Positions 1-9,747 of a stretch of 27,053 nt of DNA are shown piece by piece. Origin of the DNA: Gnetum montanum (taxonomy: Eukaryota; Streptophyta; Gnetopsida; Gnetales; Gnetaceae); assembly GCA_015680685.1 (NCBI GenBank), contig MNCI01014533.1:6524-33576 (forward strand), read 5' to 3'. The notes under the pieces were generated by a model. The model saw only the letters and a list, made by a program, of their open reading frames with translations. It was not told the DNA's origin and made no database searches. Within the stretch, counting starts at the first letter, position 1; each line of letters starts with the position of its first letter. The position numbers and the translations under genes were made by a program.

Positions 1-141
1 CACACTCGAATAAAGACACCGTACAATTACATTCACCACACTGCGGGCAAACACGGGAAAAATTCTAACTCTGGAGGGATCAAACTGCTAGAGCTTCGCT
101 ACTCTAAAACTGGGATCCCCAAACAAGGGAGAGCTGCCTCT

Positions 142-149
142 TATTTATA
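142..149 (-). promoter_or_regulatory. TATA box of element A LTR
   Basis: TATTTATA on the plus strand reads TATAAATA on the minus strand. It sits at the same place, relative to the conserved R sequence, as the TATA boxes at 9600, 13475 and 25811. Confidence 0.7.
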
Positions 150-166
150 GACATGGTGGCGGACTG

Positions 167-222
167 CGATATCACGTACGCGATATCATAGGGAAGGACG
201 CGATATCGCGTACGTGATATCG
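167..222. repeat. 21-bp perfect inverted repeat in U3
   Basis: Arms 167-187 and 202-222 are exact reverse complements separated by 14 bp. Each arm is itself almost palindromic, with GATATC at both ends and GTAC in the centre. The stretch lies just upstream of the TATA box of element A's LTR. Element C has GTATAC-based repeats at the equivalent place. A regulatory role is possible but not shown. Confidence 0.85.
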
Positions 223-400
223 TGGCTAACGCAAACCGCGTCTCATCAACCAATCTATTTTCTTCATAATAATATAGAATATTATTTTTTGAAATCACTA
301 AGAGTCACCAAATCAAGATCTTAGGTCTAATTAATTTAAAACTAAGACTATGGCCTTATGTTCTATGGAAATGGAGCATAAAGGTTTATTATTATTAATT

Positions 401-472
401 GGAGACATGAGGTATCAATCCCCATACCTCTCACATGTAAAGCAAGCACTCTACCATATGAGCTACACTGCT
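401..472 (-). tRNA. tRNA-Ala-like pseudogene or SINE head
   Basis: The minus strand gives a 72-nt tRNA-like sequence. It has TA at positions 8-9, a D-arm GCTCATATGGTAGAG, an anticodon arm with loop TTTACAT, and a T-arm with TGGGG pairing to CCTCA around ATTGATA. Overall it resembles plant tRNA-Ala(TGC). The anticodon position at 437-439 reads TAC, one G-to-A change from TGC. The 5' acceptor strand AGCAGTG does not pair with the 3' strand TGTCTCC, so it is unlikely to work as a tRNA. Because the A and B promoter boxes remain, it could be the head of a tRNA-derived SINE. An AT-rich tail (taataataataaa) follows on the minus strand. Confidence 0.6.
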
Positions 473-540
473 TACCTCATTGATTTGTAGATGTAACTCC
501 CCAGGTGCAGGAGCATGAGGAATATGATTTTAAAATCCTG

Positions 541-1023
541 AACTATCATCTCTTATCAATAGGCCATTTTTAGAAATCAGAATTAGAGATGATTGGCCTA
601 TGGGATGTTGATAAAATGCATGGCTGGACATTACAGTATCTGAGAGAGGATATTGCAAAGTTTGCTACAAGCTTTTTTGCTAGCAATAAATCATCTTGCT
701 CTATGATTGTTATTGATCATGATTGTAGTGCCTACGATTTTGATAAGTTGGGTGCAAAGCAAAAGAAATGCTACAATAAAATTGTAGGGCACATTATGTT
801 TTCATAGTCAATGAATAAAGTTGTTTCCCCTTTATGAATGATTATCTGGGAAACAACTAGTACTGGAAAGTCATTTCTCATAGGCGTGCTTCGTAATGCT
901 TTCATTAAATACTACCATGAAAAACATAATTCTTTACTTGTCATGGCACCCATAGGAGCTACAACATTTAACATTAACATAGCAACCATTCATTCTAGTT
1001 TGAGCATTGGAATAGGTTACTAG
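541..1023 (+). pseudogene. PIF1/Helitron-type helicase fragment
   Basis: One reading frame (starts at 589 and 838 are in phase, with stops near 805 and 835) shows landmarks of the superfamily 1 PIF1-like helicases. First comes a motif like LxxKQxxxYxxIxxH (about 757-798). Then a Walker A remnant TSTGKSFLIG follows, and a motif Ia region APIGATTFNI with TIHSSLSI. The first residues of Walker A have changed from the usual GxxGTGKS, so nucleotide binding is probably lost. No later helicase motifs are recognisable. The fragment lies inside the U3 of element A's LTR, so it came in with inserted DNA, most simply a Helitron or Helitron-like remnant. No Helitron ends were identified. It is certainly not an intact gene. 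Confidence 0.7.
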
Positions 1024-1198
1024 AAACTTTGTACACATAACATCTATTTACTTCTACAAGCTTGGATTATTCGTTATTCTATATGTACCATGAGCATGTT
1101 ATTTAGCGTTATTTATGCGAGAGATTTCTATTGTTGTCATCATATGAGCTTCTAATAGAAACATCCCATCGATGCAGTTGACCGAAGACACTTCATCA

Positions 1199-1212
1199 TA
1201 CCTCCACGACTG
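1199..1212 (-). other. Polypurine tract of element A
   Basis: The minus strand reads CAGTCGTGGAGGTA directly before the LTR start TGATGA. This is the expected plus-strand priming site. It aligns with CAGTCATGGGGGTA in element B. Confidence 0.75.
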
Positions 1213-1949
1213 AATGAAAACTCATCCTAAGGTTCTTTACAAAATAGGGAAGGTATGGAATTATTGATTGACACAAACACAAAAAAACAAAACTAAGTGC
1301 CCAGGTGTAAAAATTGACATTGATTACAAAATTGTGGTGTTCATGACACAAAATTGAACACTAGAACATGCCTGAAAAAATTAGACAAACATCCTCTAAC
1401 AGAGTGAATATTGTTGAAAAGATTAGATAGTCCCAAGCAATGGAGGTTCCTGATGTTCTGAAGGACCTTCTCTTATTTTAGGTGCATGTACTAGTTGAGG
1501 CAGCTATGGCTTTGCTGTTGCAGTTGCCACTTCTGCTGGAAGGAGAAAGGTATCCAATAATGCCTTTATCTTCTCCTCCTTGGTTTAGGGATAATTCATA
1601 GTCCATGCAACATCACCAATGTGGGTTGGAATGGGGATATCCCATGGACAGGGCTTAATGAAAAAAATCCCTTCACATTGAGAAACTAGGTAGCAAATTT
1701 CTTTCATTTGATATCAAATGCTCTAAGTGTGTTTTGTAGCTCATGATAGTCATTCATCCTCTTGGCCAGGTTCTCAGCAGTTGGTCTTTGATTAGTGAAC
1801 TTTGCCTTCAGAACCTTAAGTTCTGCGTTTGCCACTACAAGCTTATGCTTGGTGTCCTTGTTGAAACGCCACTAATTTCGGCCTAACACTATGAAACAAG
1901 AACAACTCATAGCCTTTTGAGCTTTTGGGAGGCAAAAATTTGACTAAGG

Positions 1950-2565
1950 CATGGAACTCACACTGAGCTTGTCAAGCTAGGCTTGCCCTCAGTGTGAGCA
2001 ACTCCAACGACTTCAAGATCAAGTCAAAGATGGTTCAATCTAAGGGTGCAAGTCATCTTCATAGGGTCACTATTATTCACTTCAAGTTTCAACATTCCGG
2101 AGTTCAGATTTTAGGCTAGATTGCACAAATTTTCCCAAGTCATGCTGAGGTCACACTAAGGTCACGCTGGCAGCGTGAGTGCTGATCATGCCCAGCATGA
2201 GCAACTCCAAGAGCCTTAAAACTGAGTCAAAATGTTTTAGCTTCGAAGGTGCAAGTCATTCTCAATGTCCATTGATGGCTACTTCAAGTCCCAGCCTCCA
2301 AAATTCTAGACTTTAGTCCAAAATCACAAAGATTTTGTCACTCATGTTGAGGTCACGCTGACAGCGTGAGTCCAGCATGAGCTACCAAAAGTGGCTCAAA
2401 TCAAGGCACACCCAAGCTCAGTTTTCAACATGCAGATCACTCTTAGGTTCAACCATAGTTAGGCAATCATTGCATTTAAATAATAGGCTTCAAAGAGCAA
2501 AAATTGGTGTGAAATATATCATTTTCATCTTACTCATGCTCAGGACACGTTGGTAGCGTAAGTAC
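1950..2565. repeat. About 191-bp tandem repeat with palindromes, in solo-LTR U3
   Basis: Four diverged copies of a palindrome lie at centres near 1977, 2170, 2361 and 2552, a spacing of 191-193 bp. The clearest are TCACGCTGGCAGCGTGA (2162-2178) and TCACGCTGACAGCGTGA (2353-2369). The first copy has 11-bp arms CTCACACTGAG (1957-1967) and CTCAGTGTGAG (1988-1998). Between palindromes, shared text such as gagcaactcca, ggtgcaagtcat and acttcaagt recurs. The array lies upstream of the TATA box, where enhancer repeats are common in LTRs. Confidence 0.8.
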
Positions 2566-3035
2566 AGCATGAATACAGATCACGCCCGATCAAAAGCACG
2601 CCAAACACACATTGAGGACGTGCCAAGAAAAAATAAACTGATGCTAGAAGCTTTTGTCAAACATAAATTCCTTAAACAGCCACAAAACCACTCGCATCAA
2701 CACCCTGCAGTAATCAATTCATGGGTCGAGAAGTTCCAGGCGAGCTAGAGTCAATTTCTCTTGTACACTATCATTTTTATTGTAAATTTTCACCATTTGT
2801 GAGCTTGTCAAGCTCTTAAGATCCAAATTGTATCTGCTTCTATGGGTGTAAGCTAGATTGTGTAAGCCAATACACATTGTAAGATACAATGCATTTGATC
2901 AAGAACATAGGCTACCTACGCACGTCCAATTCACACATAGCTATCCATCAAACACCTGTTACATGATCTGTTTTCCTCTCATTTCTTAGCCATTGATTCC
3001 ATCCAGGAATTTCACACCCGAGCCTAGCCAAACCT

Positions 3036-3043
3036 TATAAATA
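3036..3043 (+). promoter_or_regulatory. TATA box of the solo LTR
   Basis: TATAAATA stands within the solo LTR after its U3 repeats and is followed by ccccatcc. It is the best TATA candidate in the LTR and gives its transcription direction. Confidence 0.65.
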
Positions 3044-5988
3044 CCCCATCCATTCACATAAATGAGGTTGGCAATTTCGGAGGTTGACAGCTTTAGGAGC
3101 ATTGATTGGCAACTTTGGACACTCAAGCACATGTGACTCCTAGCATCCAAGCACCTGTAAGCACATCACTCCAGGGCTTAGCACTTGACTTGCCATCCAC
3201 ACATGTAACTATGCTCTGACCGGTGCACATACTTGTTTAAGTAATATAATACAATTTATTATTACCTTCCATTACATTGTTTGCTCTATTTTTATCTATT
3301 TTATGCTTTAGTATACATTTTCACAGTTACGCTCTGTTTACATTTCGTATGTTACCAATTACAATAACCCCAGCACAAGCCATAGCTTACACTTGGGGAA
3401 GTCCTTGGTTGATTTTCGTGTAGATCATCTAAGGCACTTTGCCTTCATTTTCTTTTCCAGCTTGCCCTCACATGAAGGCAGGGTTAGTTGTGTCTCTCTG
3501 ACAATCTGTCAACGTTTGTTTTTCCTTTCCAGCCTTACGCCAACAATTTCGGTCAACACACTTGTGGTGCTTGAACTCTGCCTTGTACAATAAGTATGAG
3601 TTGGATACTTATGTTTTCAATTTAGACTATAGCTGCCCAGCAATAAGCATAGCCATATTTTCATACTAAAGATTGGCAAGATCCATGTATTCTATCATCT
3701 ATTCAATCTACAATGCCTTCATGCAGATCTCCACTTTCTTGTAGGCATCTATCCCATCAATGATAAGTTGCCAAATCTCTCTTCCTTAGTGGAATTGCTG
3801 GAGGTTCTCATTTACTTTTGCCTTTGCTAACTAGATGTGTTTTTCATTAACTTATTTTTGTAGACTGACCTGATCTTTGTAGTGATTTTTGACTCTCTCA
3901 AATTTAAGAGCCTCTAATTTCTAGTTGTCTACTTTGATTGGTGTCTTTTGGTGAAGAGAATGAACCTCCTCCATGGAGAGGTTCCTATTTTCCACTACCA
4001 ATCTCCTCAGCTTAGTGTTCACTTTGGCTAGCTACTCCTATTTTTGATGGATGAAATCTACCATTTGCTATTTTTGTGCATCAACATTTCATAGGCAATG
4101 ATTCCCTACTTCAATTGTACATTCTCCTTCTGGGTCTAAGGTAGGGACTTTTGAATTTTATTTTGAGTGGCCCTTGCCAAGGATCAATAGAACACTGGTG
4201 TCTCCATCACACCCTCAACCCTGTTTAATCTTATGTGAAGTTGTTGAACAACTTCATCCTTTATTAGTGCTAGGTTGAGGAATGTTGGGTTAGCAATCTG
4301 GGCTCTTAGTTCGGTAACCTCTACAGCCAAGTGTTCATTTAGCTCTTAGGTTGTTTCGAGTTGCCCCTCCAAAATGATGCTCTTCCCCCTTACTTTCAAC
4401 AAATTTGACTGGGTTGCAGTTATGCTGTTTGGAAGGTTGAAGACGTCTGTAAGCGATTGCCTGATTCCCAGCAGTTGATCCAGTAATTATTCATGTTGTG
4501 CTATGCTCAACTTGCCAGTTACTATCCCTATGGGTGTCTGCACATCTTTAAGTGTAGACACATTTGGTATAAATGTCGTAGGTGAATTTAGAAATTTGAA
4601 AATTTTATCAACAACCACCTTTGTTGGTGTCCCCTGCCCCTCATGTTGCATATCACCAAAATTGTTGCCTCCTTGTCCTCCTCCAAGTGCACTAAAAAAG
4701 TAGCAACATTCCTAGAGATTTTTGGGAATTTTTGTTGTTGCAAGAGGGATCCCATCACCTCTTAAGGACTAGGATTTGATCTTGTAAGTGACTGCATTCT
4801 TTGGGTTGAAAAAATTGGTCCACCTCCCTTCATCTAGCTAACTATTTGAGCCACTTCATTCAATTGACTCATCGCTAGCCAGTACACAGATGGATTGCGA
4901 CCACTCATTCCTACTTGTTTCTCTTACTTACTCAAGAGCCATTCTTGAAATTCATGCAATCATTGAGAAGTTACAGTGATATTTGGCACTATTTGTTGAG
5001 TGAGTGGTAGAGGTGGTGGTGGTTGTTCCTCTTCTTGGATGACTTTTGCAGAAAATTTTTCCTTCATCATCTCTGTCTAGTTAGTGGATGGAGCACGTTA
5101 GACATCATCATTTATATAGTAGGTTATCCCTCCACTCTGACATAGTTTTCGAAGGAGGCATGGAAAGGGAAGTGCCTTCCTTCCATGTTCATTCTCCTTA
5201 AAGCACTTTTCTATCTTAAGATAGATTAGCTATGGAAGGTTGATAGGGAATCTATCGCTTAGAGTAGCACACACACAAGTAGAGAAGGTAGTGATCTTGC
5301 TTGGCCTCACCATTGGATTAAGGTAAAAGGCTATAATCTTGTAGTAGATTCTCTTTGTTGGTGTGAGCACACCATACTCTTTATGGTTGACACCATAACA
5401 CCATTGTATCCATTTTTTCATGATGTGGGGGTCTACTTGTATTGGAATCTCAGCAAGATTTGTCCCAATTTTTGGCAACCCAAGTGGCTTTGTAATAGCA
5501 TACATCAAGTAGAACACTAAAATATCCTTGATCTTGATCGTTGATCTAGGCTGCTTGTTATTCCAAAATAAGAATGTCTCTCTCATGTACCACTCCTCAT
5601 TGGAAGATGTGGGCCACATGTGAGAGGTCTTCAGTTGATCTTATACTTCTTGAGGTGGTTGCTCCAAGAAAGAGCCATAATTCAACTCTTGGAGTACCAT
5701 TTTTAGAACCTCCTTTGATTTGAACTGCTTGAGGCAAACTTCTATCAAGATCACCTCAAGGTTTGCTTGTAGAGCTGGTGCCTCATCCTAGTGGGATTGC
5801 TTTGTCGCTACTACTTGTTTTGGAATCTAATGAATAGATTCCACTTTGGGCTCCTTCCTAAGAGGTCCCATAGAATATGTTGCTGCTTGTTATTCTTAGG
5901 CAGATTCTTGGCCCCTTCCCATTCATGGTTATTTGTCCCGTGGTTGTCATGGTCCTCCTTCTTATGTGTGCTTCTCCTTTGGTGCCAT

Positions 5989-8039
5989 CTGTGGTCACAA
6001 CACATCCAAGGATTAGTATAAATAATGTGTAACTTATAATGTTTTGATACCCCTTCCCATTAGTTACTTACACTTAGGCCAAGGTTGGACCATTTCAGAT
6101 TAGTTATTTATTATTATTTTATTAATTTTTAAGTTCAAAGTGTTACCAAAGCTAGTTAGAAGGGTTTAAATTTTGTAATTTGATGTTCTCATGTTGGTTT
6201 CTTTGTTAAACCTTTATGGGAGTTAGAAACATTTTAGAAAATGTTTCTATCAAAAACTCAAAAATTTCAATTTTGTGGCCCTCATGACTAAAAGCTTACC
6301 TTTAGTAGCTACAGGGTTGAGGAACTAAGTGATTTGGAGAAACAGTTAGGAAGATATGGCTTCTAGAAGGTTCTTAGCTCTGAAAATTGCAAAATCTCTT
6401 TTGGCATTTGAAAGGAAATATGAAAAAGTTGATGTGTAGGCACATATACATGTATACTATTTTTGTGCTATGTCAATAGAATCCCATATACGAGGTCTTT
6501 CATACATAGGGTTTGTTGACAAGTACTCGTTTACGAATGTTGTAAGCAAAAATTTTCAACTTGAATTTGTCATGAAATACATGGAGTTTTTTTTTTATGA
6601 AAGTGGGGTGCATGAAGTTCCATAAAAGCCAAGAACTTAATGAAATCATCGATGATGGTTGTGAAAAGCTCAAACATTGAAAAATATGGTGGATAGTTTG
6701 TTCATTGAAGAAATTACCTTAAGGAGTGCATAGTTGGATGCATTGAATGGGGTGCATGAAGTTTTGGATTGCGAAAATGACTAAGGATGAGATACTTAAC
6801 TAACCCAACCAAGAGATATGTAAGTGGCTACTTCCCATAGTATGCACATGGCCTTTTTGCCCTTGCATAACCTCAACCTAAGAAGTTTGTGGGCCTCATA
6901 TGTGATTAATGGTTATGAAAGTTAAGGACCAAAACCTAGAAGAATCTACCTAAGAATTCAAGCACATCAAACCAAGACATTGAACAGGGACATGAACATC
7001 GAGAGTGAGATTAGTCATGGAAAGCATAGATTGATGAGAGAGAAAGTCGAATGGAGTTCTTGATTAAGGTCACGCAAAGTCCCTCATGAATTTTTGTGGT
7101 TAAATGACTTGATAAAATTCATCCTTAGTCTAGACTGAAACCAACCACATTTAATGACTTCACAACACCATGCTAAGATCGGTCCATTCCCTTGAGATAC
7201 AAGAGTGCTCCCATAGATCAATCACCATTCCTTATAGAGAAGAAAAGAGAAGCAGGAAGTGAGAAAGGAGCTTAGTTAGAGGGGATTTTTAGGCATGGAT
7301 AACATGTCTTTCTAGTCCCGTAACCAGTGCTTATAGCCCATTATTTTATCTAAAGGGTGTGCTTTGAATTCCAATCATCATTTCATTTTTTTCATCATCA
7401 TTTTGTGTGTGTGTGTTTTTGTTTTTTATTTTTTTAAATGGGAACCACACGATGCAAAGACTTATTCAAATTTCTGTTATTAGTGGATATGGAATCGTAA
7501 GAAGTCCATGAAAACACTCATGCACCCAAGTAAGTAGAAGGGTACAAAGAGTATTGAGTTCCCTTGAAGTCACACCCTATTCAAACCCTTGAATCCTTCC
7601 AAGTATAAAAACTACCAAGGTCATAAGTTTGTTAAAGACTTACTTAATGAAAAGGGGTCTCATATGTCCAAAACGAGGAAAATCATAGAGTTTTTGGATG
7701 GGTGGATGTTGTGGATTCACTACCTATTCCATAAAAAAGAAACCATGTCTTAGTTATTGGTACCAGAATTCAAAAATAGAAACTATATTAGCATAAATTG
7801 ATACAAAAAAAATGAAAGGAAAGCACAAAGCACTTTATTAGCATAAATTTAGAAAATCACACCCAAAACAAAGGAAATTATACAATAAAGTGTAAAATAT
7901 TCAAGAAAAATCAAACGTATCAATGATGGTGTAAAACAAAAAATTGATGTAAAATAGGAACAAGTATAAAACAAAAAGGTGTAACATAAGCAAAGTGTAA
8001 AACAAAAAAAATAGAAAAATTGAGGAGCCATGTAGATGA
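5989..8039 (-). other. Element A spacer between pol and third ORF
   Basis: No gene is supported here. On the minus strand this 2-kb stretch corresponds to the spacer of element C (20552-22567). Examples are the minus-strand form of tgctttgaattcc (7365-7377), matching about 21305, and the block rich in aatgtggttgg near 7150, matching about 21500. Positions 6780-7600 also match element B at 10380-11230 on the same strand. The part next to pol (7780-8035) is A-rich on the plus strand and gives hydrophobic but spurious translations. Confidence 0.7.
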
Positions 8040-8526
8040 TTAGCACAAATGACCAAGTCCCCCATGACTAAGTTGGAAGGAGGAGATCCGAAAGATTGAG
8101 CGAGGTTGTCCATCCAATGAGGTATTTGTTACACTAGCTTACTTGGGCTCATGTAAAGGTTTTATTTGTTGAATGTTTACCAATTGTTTCTTGTTCAAGC
8201 TCTTAGGTTTGTAAATTAACATGGCCCCAGAAAGGAACATTTTATCAATTATATAAGGCCCCTCCCACAATTTTTGAAATTTTGTTCATTGTGGAACAAG
8301 TGTGGGATTCCAGTAGAGGACCTTATCTCCATGTTGAAATTTGACTTTCCTTATGCTTAGGTCATGTTGTTGCTTGTTGAATGCCTTACGCACTTCACAG
8401 AAGAATAAGGTTACTAATCAATTTTAATCTAGCATGTTAAGGTTTATCAATTGTTCTCTTTGTGCTAGACTCAAATCAAGATCCAAGTCACAGGCTATTG
8501 AAAGTGTATGGAGCTTAGATTAAAAA
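8040..8526 (-). pseudogene. Integrase C-terminal fragment of element A
   Basis: The minus-strand translation matches the end of element C's pol. It shows LSLAQREQLINLNMLD, then KVLYWNPTLVPQ, GPYII, LIYKP and the tail SIFRISSF before a TAA at 8040-8042. Element C has LPLAQRERLINLSVLD, KVLYWNPTHVPQ and SIFHVSSF, ending at the equivalent TAA (20549-20551). This shared stop fixes the true end of pol in the family. The region follows the catalytic core and corresponds to the integrase C-terminal domain. No chromodomain is seen. Several stops and frameshifts are present. The upstream catalytic part is missing because of the junction at about 8527. Confidence 0.75.
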
Positions 8527-8780
8527 TGCATAAAAAAGGTAGCAACATTCCCATAGATTTCTTGAAATTATTGCTATTGAGAAAGGGACACCATTACCTC
8601 TCAAGTGTTAGCCTTTGATCTTACAAGCACTTGCATTCTTTGAGTAGAAAACATTAACGTCAAACCCTCCATCTTGTTGATTGATTGTGCCACCTTGTTG
8701 AGATGACTCAATGCTAGCCTATAGATAGAGGATTCACCACTGCACGGTCATACCTACTATTGCCACCTTGTCTTTTGGCT
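8527..8780 (-). pseudogene. Displaced third-ORF fragment
   Basis: The sequence matches the middle of the third ORF, copy A about 4684-4930 and copy B about 12722-12970. Shared text includes aaaaagtagcaacattc-like, gatttgatctt-like, gcattctttg and gactcaatgctagcc-like blocks. It is joined directly to the integrase end at about 8527, an order not seen in element C. Positions 8781-8857 hold the sequence normally found just upstream of the third ORF and the insertion target of element B. This is debris from recombination. Confidence 0.65.
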
Positions 8781-8857
8781 TAGTTACACTTGGCTAAGTT
8801 GTGATCATGGCGGATTAATCATTTTAATGTTATTTAATTATTATTTTTAATCATATG

Positions 8858-9733
8858 TGATGAGTGACGAGGTACCCCTACACCCAATCATATAAATCAC
8901 TAAGCCATTCACACATGATCCAATCGAATTCGTGGACTTATAGTTCTCCAGTGCACTAGTTCTTCTAGGAAGTGAAATGGATGTTGAGAACATTCGTTGT
9001 CTTCCCAATTACACTTATGAAGCTCAAGGGTATGGTTTAAGTGCAATTGAGGTACATGATTTTATTGATTTTATGTTATATGAGTTTAGTCATCTACAAA
9101 AAAAATGAAAGGTAGAGTAGTTTAAGATCTAATTTATTTATTGCCTAGCTAGCCTAACACAAGTACTTGTTCCACTTTCTTGGATACTTCTTGAACACAT
9201 ATAGCATTGCTGGGCTACCAAACATTAAGCATTTTTGGGTTACTGAGTGCTACATGTATGCTTGAAGCAATCATGCTTGTGTTCATTAACAATTAGAGAT
9301 AAATTGCTCAATTTAAATGCATTAAAGTAAAGTGCATGAAAATAAAGTGCATTAAAGAAAACATAAATCTATTCTCAATGCTACAAGGATTGTCAAAAAG
9401 GTTGATTTTATTCTCGTCACACTACTGTGCTTAGGTACATTAGTGTTCAAACAAAGATCCATACACACTTAGACTTTTGTTATGGACACTTAGAAATATT
9501 CTAACTTTGGAGAAAGAAAACTGCAAGAGATTCGCTACTCTAAGAAAAACTATGAAAAACTAACTAAAAACTATATTCAAATCATGAGCCCAAGCACTAT
9601 ATTTATAGGCCATTGTATATCCTTTGATATGAGATATTCGGCTTCACATCTTGGGCTTCAACATCGAATACCCAATGTTAAGGCTTTGATACTGGGTAAC
9701 CAATATTGGAGTTACTAAAAATATGATTCATCA
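8858..9733 (-). repeat. Element B 3' LTR, full length (876 bp)
   Basis: On the minus strand it starts TGATGA at 9733 and ends TCATCA at 8858. These are the same short inverted termini as element C's 5' LTR. It contains a TATA box at 9600-9607, a gttagaatatt block and an ending ggggtacctcgtcactcatca-like, all collinear with the 891-bp LTRs of C. Divergence from C is much larger than between C's own two LTRs. Confidence 0.85.
9600..9607 (-). promoter_or_regulatory. TATA box of element B LTR
   Basis: TATTTATA on the plus strand. It lies 126 bp from the U3 start, compared with about 139 bp in element C. Confidence 0.7.
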
Positions 9734-9747
9734 TACCCCCATGACTG
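9734..9747 (-). other. Polypurine tract of element B
   Basis: The minus strand reads CAGTCATGGGGGTA immediately before the LTR start TGATGA. It is the least decayed copy of this priming site in the window. Confidence 0.8.

Larger units (their letters stand above)
1..1198 (-). repeat. Element A 3' LTR, partial and interrupted
   Basis: Read on the minus strand, this begins with TGATGAAGTGT at 1198, the same start as the 5' LTR of element C. It is preceded by a purine tract at 1199-1212. Positions 1-160 on the minus strand match the R region of element C: a TATAAATA box, then a match to agcgaagct, then gagttagaat, then ctttattcgagtg. The window starts before the LTR ends, so the U5 end and the target duplication are not visible. 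U3 is 126-140 bp in the other LTRs, but here the start and the TATA box are about 1,050 bp apart. The excess, roughly 245-1150, is foreign DNA holding a tRNA-like sequence and a helicase fragment. The exact insertion edges could not be fixed. The family assignment is firm. Confidence 0.85.
1862..3560 (+). mobile_element. Solo LTR of an unrelated LTR retrotransposon
   Basis: The 1,699-bp insert begins TGAAACGCC and ends GTCAACACA, and is flanked by perfect 5-bp duplications CTTGT at 1857-1861 and 3561-3565. The empty site is visible in copy B near 11630, where the sequence runs straight through as gtccttgtggtgc. No gag or pol sequence is inside. A TATA box at 3036 places about 1.17 kb of U3 to its left and about 0.5 kb of R-U5 to its right, so the LTR is read on the plus strand. 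The termini are not inverted repeats beyond TG/CA. Instead, a similar block (ACGCC, then AATTTCGG) occurs near both ends in direct orientation. An intact element would have two LTRs, so recombination between LTRs is the likely origin. Confidence 0.85.
1423..5988 (-). pseudogene. Third ORF, copy A (split by a solo LTR)
   Basis: This is a minus-strand ORF from ATG at 5988 to TAA at 1423. Without the solo LTR and one target copy it is 2,862 bp, close to the 2,857 bp of copy C. The best open part (5230-5619) contains FLFWNNKQ, IKIKDI, WCYGV, GVLTPT and FYLNPMVR. It aligns without gaps to copy C, with 57 of about 116 residues identical. The lower half (about 3600-4700) is rich in Lys, Glu, Leu and Gln with heptad-like spacing, and includes EALKFERVKNHYKDQV, also found in copy C. 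No signal peptide or membrane segment is seen. Many stops and frameshifts make it non-functional. It lies between pol and the 3' LTR, where envelope-like or extra ORFs lie in some plant gypsy elements. Function unknown. Confidence 0.75.
1..8526 (-). mobile_element. Element A, decayed gypsy LTR retrotransposon (3' half)
   Basis: On the minus strand, reading from high to low coordinates, the order is the integrase C-terminus (8040-8526), a spacer, the third ORF (1423-5988), a short tail, a polypurine tract and the 3' LTR. This matches the 3' half of complete element C block for block. It has been invaded by a solo LTR (1862-3560) and by DNA in its U3. Gag, protease and reverse transcriptase are missing, because at about 8527 the sequence jumps to a fragment from elsewhere in the family. 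Confidence 0.8.

Noticed and set aside
401-472. A working tRNA gene
   Set aside because: The acceptor stem does not pair and the anticodon differs from the body's identity, so it is treated as a pseudogene or SINE head.
1957-2369. Regular palindromic repeats, considered as a CRISPR array
   Set aside because: The period is about 191 bp, the between-repeat text is itself repeated, and the DNA is a plant LTR.
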